Positions 26,567-34,905 of a DNA stretch of 64,000 bases are shown piece after piece. Below the pieces are notes generated by a model. The model was given only the letters and a program-made list of their open reading frames with translations, did not search any database and was not told the DNA's origin. A program made the translations under genes and the position numbers. This DNA is from SPJN01 sp965229935 (GTDB lineage Bacteria > Pseudomonadota > Alphaproteobacteria > SPJN01): assembly GCA_965229935.1 (NCBI GenBank), contig CBDDKB010000002.1, positions 2,356,001 through 2,420,000 of the forward strand, written 5' to 3'. Position 1 is the stretch's first letter; each line of letters starts with the position of its first letter.

Positions 26567-27943
26567 GTGTTTGAAAAAATCATGTTCAAAAAGGTCGAGC
26601 TTTGGCTCGTCGGCTTGGTCGTGATTGCCATGCTTGGCCTTGCCTATAGTGTTGGTTGGGCGATCCACCACCAGATGCTTGGTGGCAAACGGCTTGGCCC
26701 CTTAGGGCCTTTATTGGTCGAATTGGTCGAGGTGCCCCACAATATTCTTGTGACTTTGCGCGGGGGTGTGCCCCGTCATCCCTTGGCGGCAAAACAGCAG
26801 CGATTTGATGGGCAAGCCGGTTTTGAATTTCTGCCAAAATCAGCAGACGAAAGCACGCGCCCCTATTGGCTATTAAGCCGCTATGACGGTGATATTGGCA
26901 GGGGCGTGGTTGAGCTTGTTGACCTTGACGGGCAGGTGGTTGTCCATCGCTGGGTGATGGATGCAGAACGCTATTTCGCTGATCAGATGCCGTTGCAGGG
27001 GTTTACTGGTTTTGGCACCTATCCCATCACCAATGATAATTTCCGCCCGGTTCACCCCTGGCTGTACGAAGATGGCTCGCTAATCCTATTGCATCATTCG
27101 ACGCCGCTTGTGCGTTTGGACATATGTGCAGACCCACAATGGGTTGATGCTGATCACATTTACCATCACGCGATTGAAGCTGATAGTGATGGCGCTATTT
27201 GGACATCAAGCTATATGCTCCAAACCATCGCGGCGGTGGCGGCTGCACCACTTGTGCATGATGCCTTGATACAGGTCTCACCGGACGGTCAGGTCTTATA
27301 CAAAAAATCTGTAACGGCTATTTTGGAAAGCATCGGGCTAGAGGGGTTGTTATATGGCACAGGGAACAATGGTGACACAGACCCTATCCATTTGAATGAT
27401 GTGCAGCCGGCACTGCAGGATGGCCCCTTTTGGCAAAAGGGCGACCTGTTTTTAAGTCTGCGCAATCTGTCGATGATTGTTCTTTATCGGCCTTCAGAAG
27501 ACCGCGTGATTTGGCACAAGGTTGGGCCGTGGCTTAGCCAGCATGATGTTGATATTTTGGATGATCACAGGATCAGCGTTTTCAGCAACGAAACTGTGCG
27601 CGAGGGCAAGGGCTATAAAGTGCGCAATGATCAAAATCGGGTGATTGTCTATGATTTTGAAACGGGTGCGGTTTCAGGCCCGTTTGATCAGGCGCTGGCA
27701 GATAATCAGGTAAAGACCGCGCAAGAAGGTCTGAATGATATATTACCCGATGGGTCGGTTATTGTTGAAGAAACCGAACAGGGCCGCGCCTTGCACTTTG
27801 GACCCGATGGCAGCTTGCGTTGGACATATGTCAATCGCGCCAATGACAATATCGTCTATCAGTTGGGGTGGAGCAGGCCGATACCGCGCGCTCTGGGCGA
27901 TCAGGTCGTCGCGACACTCGCCACAACGACCTGTACGCCTTAG
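26567..27943 (+). CDS. Arylsulfotransferase-like (ASST) membrane-anchored beta-propeller protein
   Basis: 458-residue protein with one N-terminal membrane span (about residues 11-33) and a large, probably periplasmic, repeated-beta domain. I see propeller-type repeats (SRYDGDIGRGVVELVDLDGQ, LIQVSPDGQVLYKK, VIVYDFETGAVSG), His-rich loops such as DHIYHHAIEADSDGAIW, and VDILDDHRISVFSNE, resembling the arylsulfotransferase (ASST) superfamily. True ASST enzymes move sulfate between phenols; activity here is unproven. The start is a GTG at 26567 with GCAGGGAG upstream. It is convergent with rpoH, with 9 nt between. Confidence 0.68.
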   Translation: MFEKIMFKKVELWLVGLVVIAMLGLAYSVGWAIHHQMLGGKRLGPLGPLLVELVEVPHNILVTLRGGVPRHPLAAKQQRFDGQAGFEFLPKSADESTRPYWLLSRYDGDIGRGVVELVDLDGQVVVHRWVMDAERYFADQMPLQGFTGFGTYPITNDNFRPVHPWLYEDGSLILLHHSTPLVRLDICADPQWVDADHIYHHAIEADSDGAIWTSSYMLQTIAAVAAAPLVHDALIQVSPDGQVLYKKSVTAILESIGLEGLLYGTGNNGDTDPIHLNDVQPALQDGPFWQKGDLFLSLRNLSMIVLYRPSEDRVIWHKVGPWLSQHDVDILDDHRISVFSNETVREGKGYKVRNDQNRVIVYDFETGAVSGPFDQALADNQVKTAQEGLNDILPDGSVIVEETEQGRALHFGPDGSLRWTYVNRANDNIVYQLGWSRPIPRALGDQVVATLATTTCTP

Positions 27944-27952
27944 CAATCTTGT

Positions 27953-28852
27953 TTAGTCGGCTAGGGCAGGGGTCAGCCCCTTTTCCTCTGCTGCGGCCAG
28001 CATTGACTGTTGCAGCTTTTCAAAGGCGCGCACCTCGATCTGGCGGACACGTTCGCGGCTGATGCCATATTCCTGACTTAGGTCTTCAAGCGTTGACGGG
28101 TCATCCGCCAAACGGCGTGCCGTCAGGATCGCCTGTTCCCGTTCGTTAAGGTCAGACATGGCAGAGGTTAAGAGAGCGCGGCGTTGGCCCAGCTCCTCAG
28201 ATTCTGCGACGCGGGCTTCCTGATCCATGCTTTCATCAACCAGCCAGTCCTGCCATTCGTCAAGGGATTCGCCATCGCGGCGCAAGGGGGCGTTCAGCGA
28301 TTGGTCGGCGCCTGTCATGCGGCGGTTCATGCTGATCACATCATCTTCGGATACGTTCAGCCGTTCGGCGATGGTGGTCACATGTTCAGGGTGCAGATCA
28401 CCTTCTTCCAGTGCGCTGATCTGATTTTTCACCTTGCGCAGATTGAAAAACAGTTTTTTCTGCGACGCGGTGGTGCCGATTTTCACCAAGCTCCATGACC
28501 GCAAAACATATTCCTGAATAGAGGCACGGATCCACCACATAGCATAGGTGGCAAGGCGGAAGCCTTTTTCGGGGTCGAACCGCTTCACTGCCTGCATCAG
28601 GCCGATATTGCCTTCTGAGACAAGCTCGCTCAAAGGCAGGCCATAGCCACGATAGCCGGACGCGATTTTGGCAACCAGTCGCAAATGACTGGTCACAAGC
28701 TTATGCGCCGCGTCACTGTCATTATGTTCTTTCCACCGTTTGGCGAGCATATATTCCTGCTCAGGCTCCAACATCGGGAACTTGCGGATTTCACGCAAAT
28801 AACTAGATAGGGAGCCTTCATTGCTCAAACTCGGAAGCGTATTTGTAGACAT
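27953..28852 (-). CDS. rpoH: RNA polymerase sigma factor RpoH (sigma-32 type)
   Basis: 299-residue group of sigma-70 factors directing heat-shock transcription. Region 2 (LVTSHLRLVAKIASGYRGYGLPLSELVSEG, then MWWIRASIQEYVLRSW) and region 4 (LEDLSQEYGISRERVRQIEVRAFEKL) are complete. Between them is the RpoH box QKKLFFNLRKVK near residue 130, which distinguishes sigma-32 from housekeeping sigma factors and is a target for FtsH/DnaK control. It lies 90 nt downstream of rluD on the same strand, a common alphaproteobacterial pairing. Confidence 0.95.
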   Translation of the reverse strand: MSTNTLPSLSNEGSLSSYLREIRKFPMLEPEQEYMLAKRWKEHNDSDAAHKLVTSHLRLVAKIASGYRGYGLPLSELVSEGNIGLMQAVKRFDPEKGFRLATYAMWWIRASIQEYVLRSWSLVKIGTTASQKKLFFNLRKVKNQISALEEGDLHPEHVTTIAERLNVSEDDVISMNRRMTGADQSLNAPLRRDGESLDEWQDWLVDESMDQEARVAESEELGQRRALLTSAMSDLNEREQAILTARRLADDPSTLEDLSQEYGISRERVRQIEVRAFEKLQQSMLAAAEEKGLTPALAD

Positions 28853-28942
28853 TGGTCCTCACTTTCTGGGGGCCAGTTTAGCGGCCCGGGTGGGCGGGTG
28901 GTACCGTCTTTGTCAGTGAAAGTTCCGGTATAATCGCCCTTG

Positions 28943-29962
28943 TCAGGCTACAGGTGTCGTCGCCAAATATGTCTCTAATTGGGCAAGTTCTGCGGGTAAC
29001 GGGGCGGAAAAATGCAAGGATTCTCCGCTGATCGGGTGGATAAAGCCCAGTTCAGCAGCATGCAGCGCCTGCCGCCCCAAATCGGCAATATAGTCAGCGG
29101 CTGTTTCTGTCAGCCCCTTGCGCTTTTTCAACAGTCCACGGCCATAAACCGCATCAGCGATTAGTGGGTGGCCGATATGGGTCATGTGCACCCTGATTTG
29201 ATGGGTGCGCCCGGTTTCAAGGCGGCATTCGATTAGACTGGCAACAGGTTCATGTGGCGGGCCATAGCGTTTTTGTATCGCATAGTGGGTAACCGCATGG
29301 CGTCCAGCCTCGCCCTTCACAATTGTCATTTTGGTGCGGTTATGTTGGCTGCGGGCAATGCGCGCATCCACTGTGCCGGTGGGCATGCTGGGTGCCCCCC
29401 ACACAAAGGCAAGATAGGCACGCGTCAGATCATGGGCTGCAAACTGCGCGGCAAGACCCTGATGGGCGCGGTCATGCTTGGCAACGACCAACAGCCCTGA
29501 GGTATCTTTGTCGATCCTGTGCACAATGCCGGGGCGTGCTTCACCACCGACACCAGACAGGCTGTCGCCGCAATGGGCAATCAGGGCATTGACCAGTGTG
29601 CCCGTTTCATTGCCATTGCCCGGATGAACAACAAGGCCCGCAGGTTTGTTGATCACGATCAGATCATCATCCTCATAAGGGATGTCGAGCGGGATATCCT
29701 CGCCCTGCGGCAGGGCTGGTTTCAGCGCAGGCATGATAAGGCTGACTTCATCGCCCATTTTGACCTTATGTTTGATATTGGTCAGGGCCGTGCCGTCATC
29801 GCATCGGGTAATCGCCCCCTCATTAATCAGGCTTTGCAGGCGTGTGCGGCTCAGCTCAGGGCAGTGGCGCGCCAGTGCTTTATCAAGTCGGGCATTGTCA
29901 TCTGCCTCGTCAAAGGCGATGATACGGGCCTCATTTTCTTTGGTCTCAATCGTCATAGGCAT
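28943..29962 (-). CDS. rluD: 23S rRNA pseudouridine synthase RluD-type
   Basis: 339-residue RluA/RluD-family enzyme that makes pseudouridines in helix 69 of 23S rRNA. An N-terminal S4 domain (RLDKALARHCPELSRTRLQSLI) is followed by the catalytic core with HRIDKDTSGLLVVAK, containing the nucleophilic Asp, and RTHQIRVHMTHIGHPL. The frame is open to 30115, but the sensible starts are the ATG at 29962 or the ATG at 29956. Its start lies only 4 nt from the start of an oppositely oriented small membrane protein gene. Confidence 0.9.
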   Translation of the reverse strand: MPMTIETKENEARIIAFDEADDNARLDKALARHCPELSRTRLQSLINEGAITRCDDGTALTNIKHKVKMGDEVSLIMPALKPALPQGEDIPLDIPYEDDDLIVINKPAGLVVHPGNGNETGTLVNALIAHCGDSLSGVGGEARPGIVHRIDKDTSGLLVVAKHDRAHQGLAAQFAAHDLTRAYLAFVWGAPSMPTGTVDARIARSQHNRTKMTIVKGEAGRHAVTHYAIQKRYGPPHEPVASLIECRLETGRTHQIRVHMTHIGHPLIADAVYGRGLLKKRKGLTETAADYIADLGRQALHAAELGFIHPISGESLHFSAPLPAELAQLETYLATTPVA

Positions 29963-29966
29963 ATCA

Positions 29967-30176
29967 GTGACGCAAAACGGCTTTTCGCTCAAGGTGGTGA
30001 TTCCACTTCTGATCATTGTAACCACCGCCTTTATTGTCGCGTTTGGCGCGGTGATTGGTGGCCTATTCTGGCAGTGGGAGCAGGTCGGCCAGGTCATGGA
30101 ACAAGAAACGCCCACAGCGCAGGACCCTAATCCTGATGACGAGGCGGCCCCGCAAATCGCGCCGCCACTGGATTAG
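29967..30176 (+). CDS. Small single-span membrane protein
   Basis: 69-residue protein if the GTG at 29967 is used: a short polar N-terminus, one hydrophobic helix (about residues 9-33), then a Pro/Asp/Glu-rich tail. I recognise no family. The reading frame continues upstream through rluD in antisense, but that part is a shadow. The tail and the 4-nt gap to the JAMM gene suggest it is co-transcribed with that gene. The GTG is my best choice because no ATG in this frame is well placed, and the Shine-Dalgarno (ATAGGC) is weak. The start is therefore uncertain. Confidence 0.55.
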   Translation: MTQNGFSLKVVIPLLIIVTTAFIVAFGAVIGGLFWQWEQVGQVMEQETPTAQDPNPDDEAAPQIAPPLD

Positions 30177-30180
30177 GGTG

Positions 30181-30651
30181 ATGGAACGGATCAGGCTAAC
30201 TCAATCGGTTTTTGACGCGATGGCCCATCATGCCGCGGCCGATCATCCCGCAGAAGCTTGTGGGCTATTGCTGGGTCCGGATGGTCCAAAAGATGGTGTG
30301 CAGCTTGTGGACGAGGCGATCGCTAGCCCCAATAATGCTGCGCAGGCGGGGAATGACCGTTTTGAAATTGATCCGGGATTACACCTGCGAACTCGCCGGG
30401 ATTTGCGCGGCACAGGCCGAACTGTTGTGGGACTTTACCATTCGCATCCTAACGGATCGGCGCTTGCCTCCGCCGTGGATGAGGCAGGCGCAAGGCTTGA
30501 GCCGGGGTTAATTTGGTTGATTTTGCCAATGAAAACCCAGGCGCAAACAATTACAGCAGGTTTTCCGGCCGCCTATTTGGCAGGCAAACAAAAGATGAAG
30601 CCATTGCCGCTTGATATCCCGGATGCCGACCCAACACCGGACGCCGACTGA
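30181..30651 (+). CDS. JAMM/MPN-domain metalloprotease (M67 family)
   Basis: 156-residue stand-alone JAB1/MPN domain. The complete JAMM zinc motif is present: Glu25 in AEACGLLL, then His87-x-His89 (HSHP), Ser97 and Asp100 in the spacing H-x-H-x7-S-x2-D. Bacterial members remove C-terminal residues from, or cleave, ubiquitin-like sulfur carriers. No E1-like or ubiquitin-like partner gene is in the window, so the substrate is unknown. It starts 4 nt after the small membrane protein and is followed 15 nt later by an SDR gene with a strong AAAGGAG site. Confidence 0.85.
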   Translation: MERIRLTQSVFDAMAHHAAADHPAEACGLLLGPDGPKDGVQLVDEAIASPNNAAQAGNDRFEIDPGLHLRTRRDLRGTGRTVVGLYHSHPNGSALASAVDEAGARLEPGLIWLILPMKTQAQTITAGFPAAYLAGKQKMKPLPLDIPDADPTPDAD

Positions 30652-30666
30652 ACAAAGGAGACAGAC

Positions 30667-31458
30667 ATGCCAGATCGTTCAACAGACCATAAGGGCAAGG
30701 TTGCCATTGTTACCGGCTCATCAGCGGGTGTGGGGGCAGAAGTTGCCCAACAATTGGCGGCGCGCGGCATCCATGTAGTGGTGAATTATTCCGCCAGTCA
30801 GGCCGAGGGCGAAGCGGTGCTTGCTGCTTGTAATGAACATACAGAGTCCATTTTGGTTCAGGCCAATGTGGCAGAGGACGATCAGTGCCGGAAACTGGCG
30901 CAGGCTGCCATTGATCAGTGGGGCCGGATTGATTTTCTGGTGAACAATGCGGGCATTTCAAAATTTGCGGGTCACCATGACCTTGAAGCGCTAAGCGCTG
31001 ATGATTTTATGAATATCTATAAGGTCAATGTCATCGGCTCCTACCAGATGATCAGGGCCTGTGCCCCGTCCATGCAAGAACATGGCAAAGGGTCTGTGGT
31101 CAATGTGTCGTCTATTGCTGGGGTGGCAGGCGTCGGCAGTTCTGTTGCCTATGCCGCCTCAAAAGGGGCGCTGAATACGATGACCATTTCATTGGCCCGT
31201 GCTTTGGGACCGGCGATCCGTGTGAATGCGGTTTGCCCCGGTATGATTGACACCAGATGGCTACGCAATGGTTTGGGGCAGGAATTGTTCACCATGGTTT
31301 ATGATGACATGAAGAACAAAGTACCTTTACAGCGTGTAAGCGAACCGGCGGATATTGCCGAACCGATCCTGTATTTTTTGCTCCAATCCGGGATGACCAC
31401 AGGCGAAACCTTGCTGGTTGATGGTGGTTATCACCTTGATTTTGCAGCAAAATCATAG
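30667..31458 (+). CDS. SDR-family oxidoreductase (FabG-like)
   Basis: 263-residue classical short-chain dehydrogenase/reductase. The NAD(P)-binding TGSSAGVGAEVA lies at residues 17-28, NNAGIS near 97, catalytic Ser in VNVSSIAG near 148, and the Tyr-x3-Lys pair in YAASKGALNT near 162. VDGGYHLDFA closes the chain. Such proteins reduce 3-oxoacyl groups, sugars or other carbonyls; nothing here fixes the substrate. It follows the JAMM gene by 15 nt and may share its transcript. Confidence 0.88.
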   Translation: MPDRSTDHKGKVAIVTGSSAGVGAEVAQQLAARGIHVVVNYSASQAEGEAVLAACNEHTESILVQANVAEDDQCRKLAQAAIDQWGRIDFLVNNAGISKFAGHHDLEALSADDFMNIYKVNVIGSYQMIRACAPSMQEHGKGSVVNVSSIAGVAGVGSSVAYAASKGALNTMTISLARALGPAIRVNAVCPGMIDTRWLRNGLGQELFTMVYDDMKNKVPLQRVSEPADIAEPILYFLLQSGMTTGETLLVDGGYHLDFAAKS

Positions 31459-31610
31459 GTGAGCGCGTCTTTTGTATAATGGACCTAGGTGTGGCGGGCT
31501 GACGCAGCTTTTTATTGCGCCGCACAATTTTTGACTCTATATTCGATTGTAAGGGCTGGATGAGTCGCGCCAATGACGGCGTGGACTGCTGGGTATAGAG
31601 GCTGAACCGT

Positions 31611-33062
31611 ATGGAACAATTGCACGGACAAGATGCCGTCTTCCTTTATCGGGAGACGAGCGCGGCACCGCTTCATACTTCGACATTACAGATTTTTGAT
31701 CCGTCATCGCTACCAGATGGGAAAGTGCCCTTTAAGGCCATTCTGGCGCAGGTGCAGGATCGCCTTCACCTGTTTCCCCGGTCCCGGCAAAAGCTTGTAG
31801 AAGTCCCTTTTAAGGTCGATCACCCTTATTGGGTTGAGGATAATGACTTTGATCTAGAATTTCATGTGCGCAACATTGCCCTGCCTGAGCCGGGGGACTG
31901 GCGTCACTTGTGTATTCTGGCTGCACGTATTAATTCCCGTCCGCTTGATTTGGCGCGCCCGCTTTGGGAAGTTTATGTGATTAATGGCCTGTCGAATGTG
32001 CATGGGCTGCCTAAGGGTAGCTTTGCCGTTCTGACCAAAATTCATAACAGTGCGCTGGGTCAGTCTCCCGCTGCGCGGGCCAAGCATCGCCGCTTCCGTC
32101 CGATCAATGACGCGATATTGGATGATTCCCCGGACCCCGTTGTGGATTTCCCGGCAAGCAATTGGGCACCAGAACGGACCCCGCGTCCGTTGGAGCTTTT
32201 GACCCGTGCGTGGCTGAATAATCTGCTGCAGCCGTTCAAGCTGGCTCGCGTTTTGGGCGGCCATATTCCTGAACTGACAGCGCTCACGAATGAAGGCAGC
32301 CTGACGGGCCTACGGTCATTGCGACAGGTGCCGCGTACACGCTTTAACCGTCATGTCACGCCCCATCGTGTGATTGATGGCGCTGCCTTTGATTTGAAGA
32401 CCCTGTCACAGATCAAGGATGTGGTGACCGGCGCGACCATCAATGATGTGATCATTTCAATTTGCGGCGGCGCAGTACGCAAATATCTGCGCGCCAAGGC
32501 TGAATTGCCGGGGAAGGAGCTGATGGCCCTTGCCCCCGTGTCAGTTTCACGGGCGCGCGGTAAAACAGGCGCGGTCAATATGACTTTGACCCTTGGGGCC
32601 CATGAAGATGACGCGCTTGAACGGCTTGAGGCTGTGCGTGACGCTGCCCGGTCAACAGGTGCGATGGACAAGGCCATCGGCGCTGAACTGATGACAGACT
32701 TTAACACCCATGCGCCCGGCATGACCGCAGCGTTGGGGTCGCGCTTGATGGCCGGTGTTGCTGCGATGAACCGTATTACCCCCATGTTTAACTGCACCAT
32801 CAATAATGTACCGGGCCCGCAGAAGCCGTTGTACCTTTGTGGGGCAAAGCTTGTGTCCGTGCACGGGATTGGCCCCGTGATGGATGGCGCGGGCTTGAAT
32901 TTTACAGCCTTTTCTTATTGCGGCGAGGTGACGATCACCCTGACCGCGTGCCGCGGCATTGTAGGTGATCCTGCCTTTTTCGCAGATTGCCTAGAGCAAG
33001 CCTATGCTGATCTAAAGCATGCCAGCCTTGCCCGCCGCAAAAGACGATTTGAAGTAGCTTAA
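31611..33062 (+). CDS. Wax ester synthase/diacylglycerol acyltransferase-like protein with altered active-site motif
   Basis: 483-residue WS/DGAT-family protein; members esterify acyl-CoA to fatty alcohols or diacylglycerol for storage lipid. The fold is clear: an N-terminal SxxDAxFL-like start, PLDLARPLWEVYVI near 111, LPKGSFAVLTKIH near 133 and NDVIISICGGAVRKYL in the second half, then CTINNVPGP. The catalytic HHxxxDG motif, however, reads HNSALGQ at residues 145-151 (32043-32063), so the second His, the Asp and the Gly are not in place. The next gene, 69 nt downstream, is an alpha/beta hydrolase. It may be inactive or catalytically different. Confidence 0.85.
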   Translation: MEQLHGQDAVFLYRETSAAPLHTSTLQIFDPSSLPDGKVPFKAILAQVQDRLHLFPRSRQKLVEVPFKVDHPYWVEDNDFDLEFHVRNIALPEPGDWRHLCILAARINSRPLDLARPLWEVYVINGLSNVHGLPKGSFAVLTKIHNSALGQSPAARAKHRRFRPINDAILDDSPDPVVDFPASNWAPERTPRPLELLTRAWLNNLLQPFKLARVLGGHIPELTALTNEGSLTGLRSLRQVPRTRFNRHVTPHRVIDGAAFDLKTLSQIKDVVTGATINDVIISICGGAVRKYLRAKAELPGKELMALAPVSVSRARGKTGAVNMTLTLGAHEDDALERLEAVRDAARSTGAMDKAIGAELMTDFNTHAPGMTAALGSRLMAGVAAMNRITPMFNCTINNVPGPQKPLYLCGAKLVSVHGIGPVMDGAGLNFTAFSYCGEVTITLTACRGIVGDPAFFADCLEQAYADLKHASLARRKRRFEVA

Positions 33063-33131
33063 AAAACAAGAAATCGGTGCGCCGCTGACCCTCATCATCT
33101 GCGCATCAGAATAATATTTGGAGTAAACAAA

Positions 33132-33956
33132 ATGGCCTTGATTGAAACCGGATATTTCGGTGCCCCATCTGATGAACGTGAGCCTTTGACACCGCCTTTG
33201 GCATTCCTTGCCAGCGAATCTATGGTTGGTTTGGATATGGCAAGCCTGCCGCTTGCGGCACTGCCGTTGGCACGCGCGCCCAAGGGTGATGGTCACCCTG
33301 TGATGGTGTTGCCGGGCATGGGCACGTCAGATTGGTCAACAGTTGCTTTGCGCAGCTATTTGCGGACCCGCAGCTACCGGACTTATGGGTGGAAAATGGG
33401 CATGAACCGCGGGCCGCGTGGCGATCTTGAAGATCGGTTGCGCGAACGTGTTGCCCGTATTTACGACAAGAATGGTGGGCAGAAAATTTCCCTGATCGGG
33501 TGGAGCCTTGGCGGCATCATCGCCCGTGAAATCGCCCATGAGGAACCCGATCTGATCCGTCAGGTTATCACGCTTGGCTCTCCCTTTGGGGTTGGTGCCA
33601 ATGGTGAAGGCACAACTGTCGGCCCGATTTTCAACCTGCTTAATCAGGAACATTCGGTCAGCACAACAGTGCATGAACGTCGGGGCCGTTTGCGTCAGGC
33701 GCCGCCCGTGCCGACAACAGCGGTTTATTCTGAAACGGACGGGATCGCAGGGTGGCAAGCCAGCATTCAAATGGATGGCCATCACGAAACCGAAAATGTC
33801 CGCGTACCGGGCACACATATCGGTTTAGGCTTTAATGCTGCGGTTTATTATGTGCTTGCCGAACGGCTTGCCCAAAAGGAAGGCGAATGGACGCCCTTTG
33901 ACCGACGCAAGGGCGCACGCCGTGCCGTTTATGGCCGCGCCTATCCTTCCAAATAA
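33132..33956 (+). CDS. Alpha/beta-hydrolase (lipase/esterase-like)
   Basis: 274-residue alpha/beta-hydrolase. The oxyanion-side motif VMVLPGMGTSDWS is near residue 56, and the nucleophile elbow GWSLGG with the catalytic Ser is near 123. The candidate His lies in GTHIGLGFN near 232, and an acidic partner probably in ETDGIAGW. There is no signal peptide, so it probably acts in the cytoplasm or at lipid droplets or membranes. It follows the wax-synthase-like gene directly, which suggests the two act on the same neutral or wax lipid. The substrate is inferred only from that pairing. Confidence 0.82.
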   Translation: MALIETGYFGAPSDEREPLTPPLAFLASESMVGLDMASLPLAALPLARAPKGDGHPVMVLPGMGTSDWSTVALRSYLRTRSYRTYGWKMGMNRGPRGDLEDRLRERVARIYDKNGGQKISLIGWSLGGIIAREIAHEEPDLIRQVITLGSPFGVGANGEGTTVGPIFNLLNQEHSVSTTVHERRGRLRQAPPVPTTAVYSETDGIAGWQASIQMDGHHETENVRVPGTHIGLGFNAAVYYVLAERLAQKEGEWTPFDRRKGARRAVYGRAYPSK

Positions 33957-34038
33957 TCTGTTTGGAATAAGGTTTGGCTTGCCAAATCCCAATGCGCTAT
34001 AACCCCTCTTTATTCACACTCGTGGCACTGAGGGGTTT

Positions 34039-34905
34039 ATGAGATCACTCTACTTGCTTGGTGCCGGTGCCCTGATGGGCATCGGCCTTGCTTTTTATGG
34101 GCTTGTTTCTGACGAAACCGCGCGGCGTGACGCGTGGGGCGATGGCGTGGCTGCCAAAATCAATGACAGCCAGATCAGCCGCGAAGCCTATGAGACACAT
34201 ATTGGTCGCCTTGCTGCAGACAAGCGCAATCCGCTGACCGATGATGACCGTGCCCATGTGTTGGAACGGCTGATCGAAGAAGAATTGCTGATCCAACGGG
34301 GGGTTGAGATTGGCTTGGTCGAACGTGAACGGTCCGTCCGCGCAGCCATCGTGCAATCCATGATCAACGCTATCATCGCTGATACGCTGACAATGGATGT
34401 GCCCGAAAAAGATTTGGCGGCCTTTTACAAAGACAATGGCCGCTATTTTGTTGGCGCGGCGCAACTGCATATCCGTGCCTTGATGATCCGTAAGGGTCAG
34501 GATGTTGAGGTTGCGCGCGCAAGGGCGGAAAAGGCCCAAACAGCCTTGATGGCTGGCGCACCTGTTGCGCAGGTTCGGGAAACCTATGGTGATGCACAGA
34601 TTGTGCGGGCCCCAGATGGCTTATTGCCCGCTGCCAAATTGCGCGATTATGTTGGCCCCACCGTTTTGGAAGCGGCGCTTGGCCTTGATCGGGGCGATGT
34701 GTCAGACATTGTTGAAACCCCAACAGCCTTTCATCTGTTCCGCGTGATCGATGTGCAGCGCGCTGCCATTCCGCCACTTGATGAGGTGCGGGAGCAGGTT
34801 TTGTCTGAATATCGCAAACGCGCGGGCGATAAGGCTTTGCGAGACTATCTTGAATGGTTGAAGTCGCGCGCGGATTTGGTCCGTCTGGTGGAATTCGGCG
34901 AATGA
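34039..34905 (+). CDS. Membrane-anchored peptidyl-prolyl isomerase (PpiC/SurA-like)
   Basis: 288-residue foldase-like protein with an N-terminal signal anchor (about residues 3-24), a SurA-N-like helical segment, and a parvulin-type region (QLHIRALMI, ETPTAFHLFRVIDVQ). The parvulin core is divergent, so it may chaperone rather than isomerise. It should act in the periplasm. Its stop overlaps the start of the HupE-like gene by 4 nt (ATGA), so the two are translationally coupled and probably work together, the foldase perhaps serving that protein's exported N-terminal domain. Confidence 0.8.
   Translation: MRSLYLLGAGALMGIGLAFYGLVSDETARRDAWGDGVAAKINDSQISREAYETHIGRLAADKRNPLTDDDRAHVLERLIEEELLIQRGVEIGLVERERSVRAAIVQSMINAIIADTLTMDVPEKDLAAFYKDNGRYFVGAAQLHIRALMIRKGQDVEVARARAEKAQTALMAGAPVAQVRETYGDAQIVRAPDGLLPAAKLRDYVGPTVLEAALGLDRGDVSDIVETPTAFHLFRVIDVQRAAIPPLDEVREQVLSEYRKRAGDKALRDYLEWLKSRADLVRLVEFGE

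Noticed and set aside
29519..30130. 203-codon plus-strand frame across rluD
   Set aside because: Mostly antisense to rluD and in a different frame from the small membrane protein; no family resemblance.
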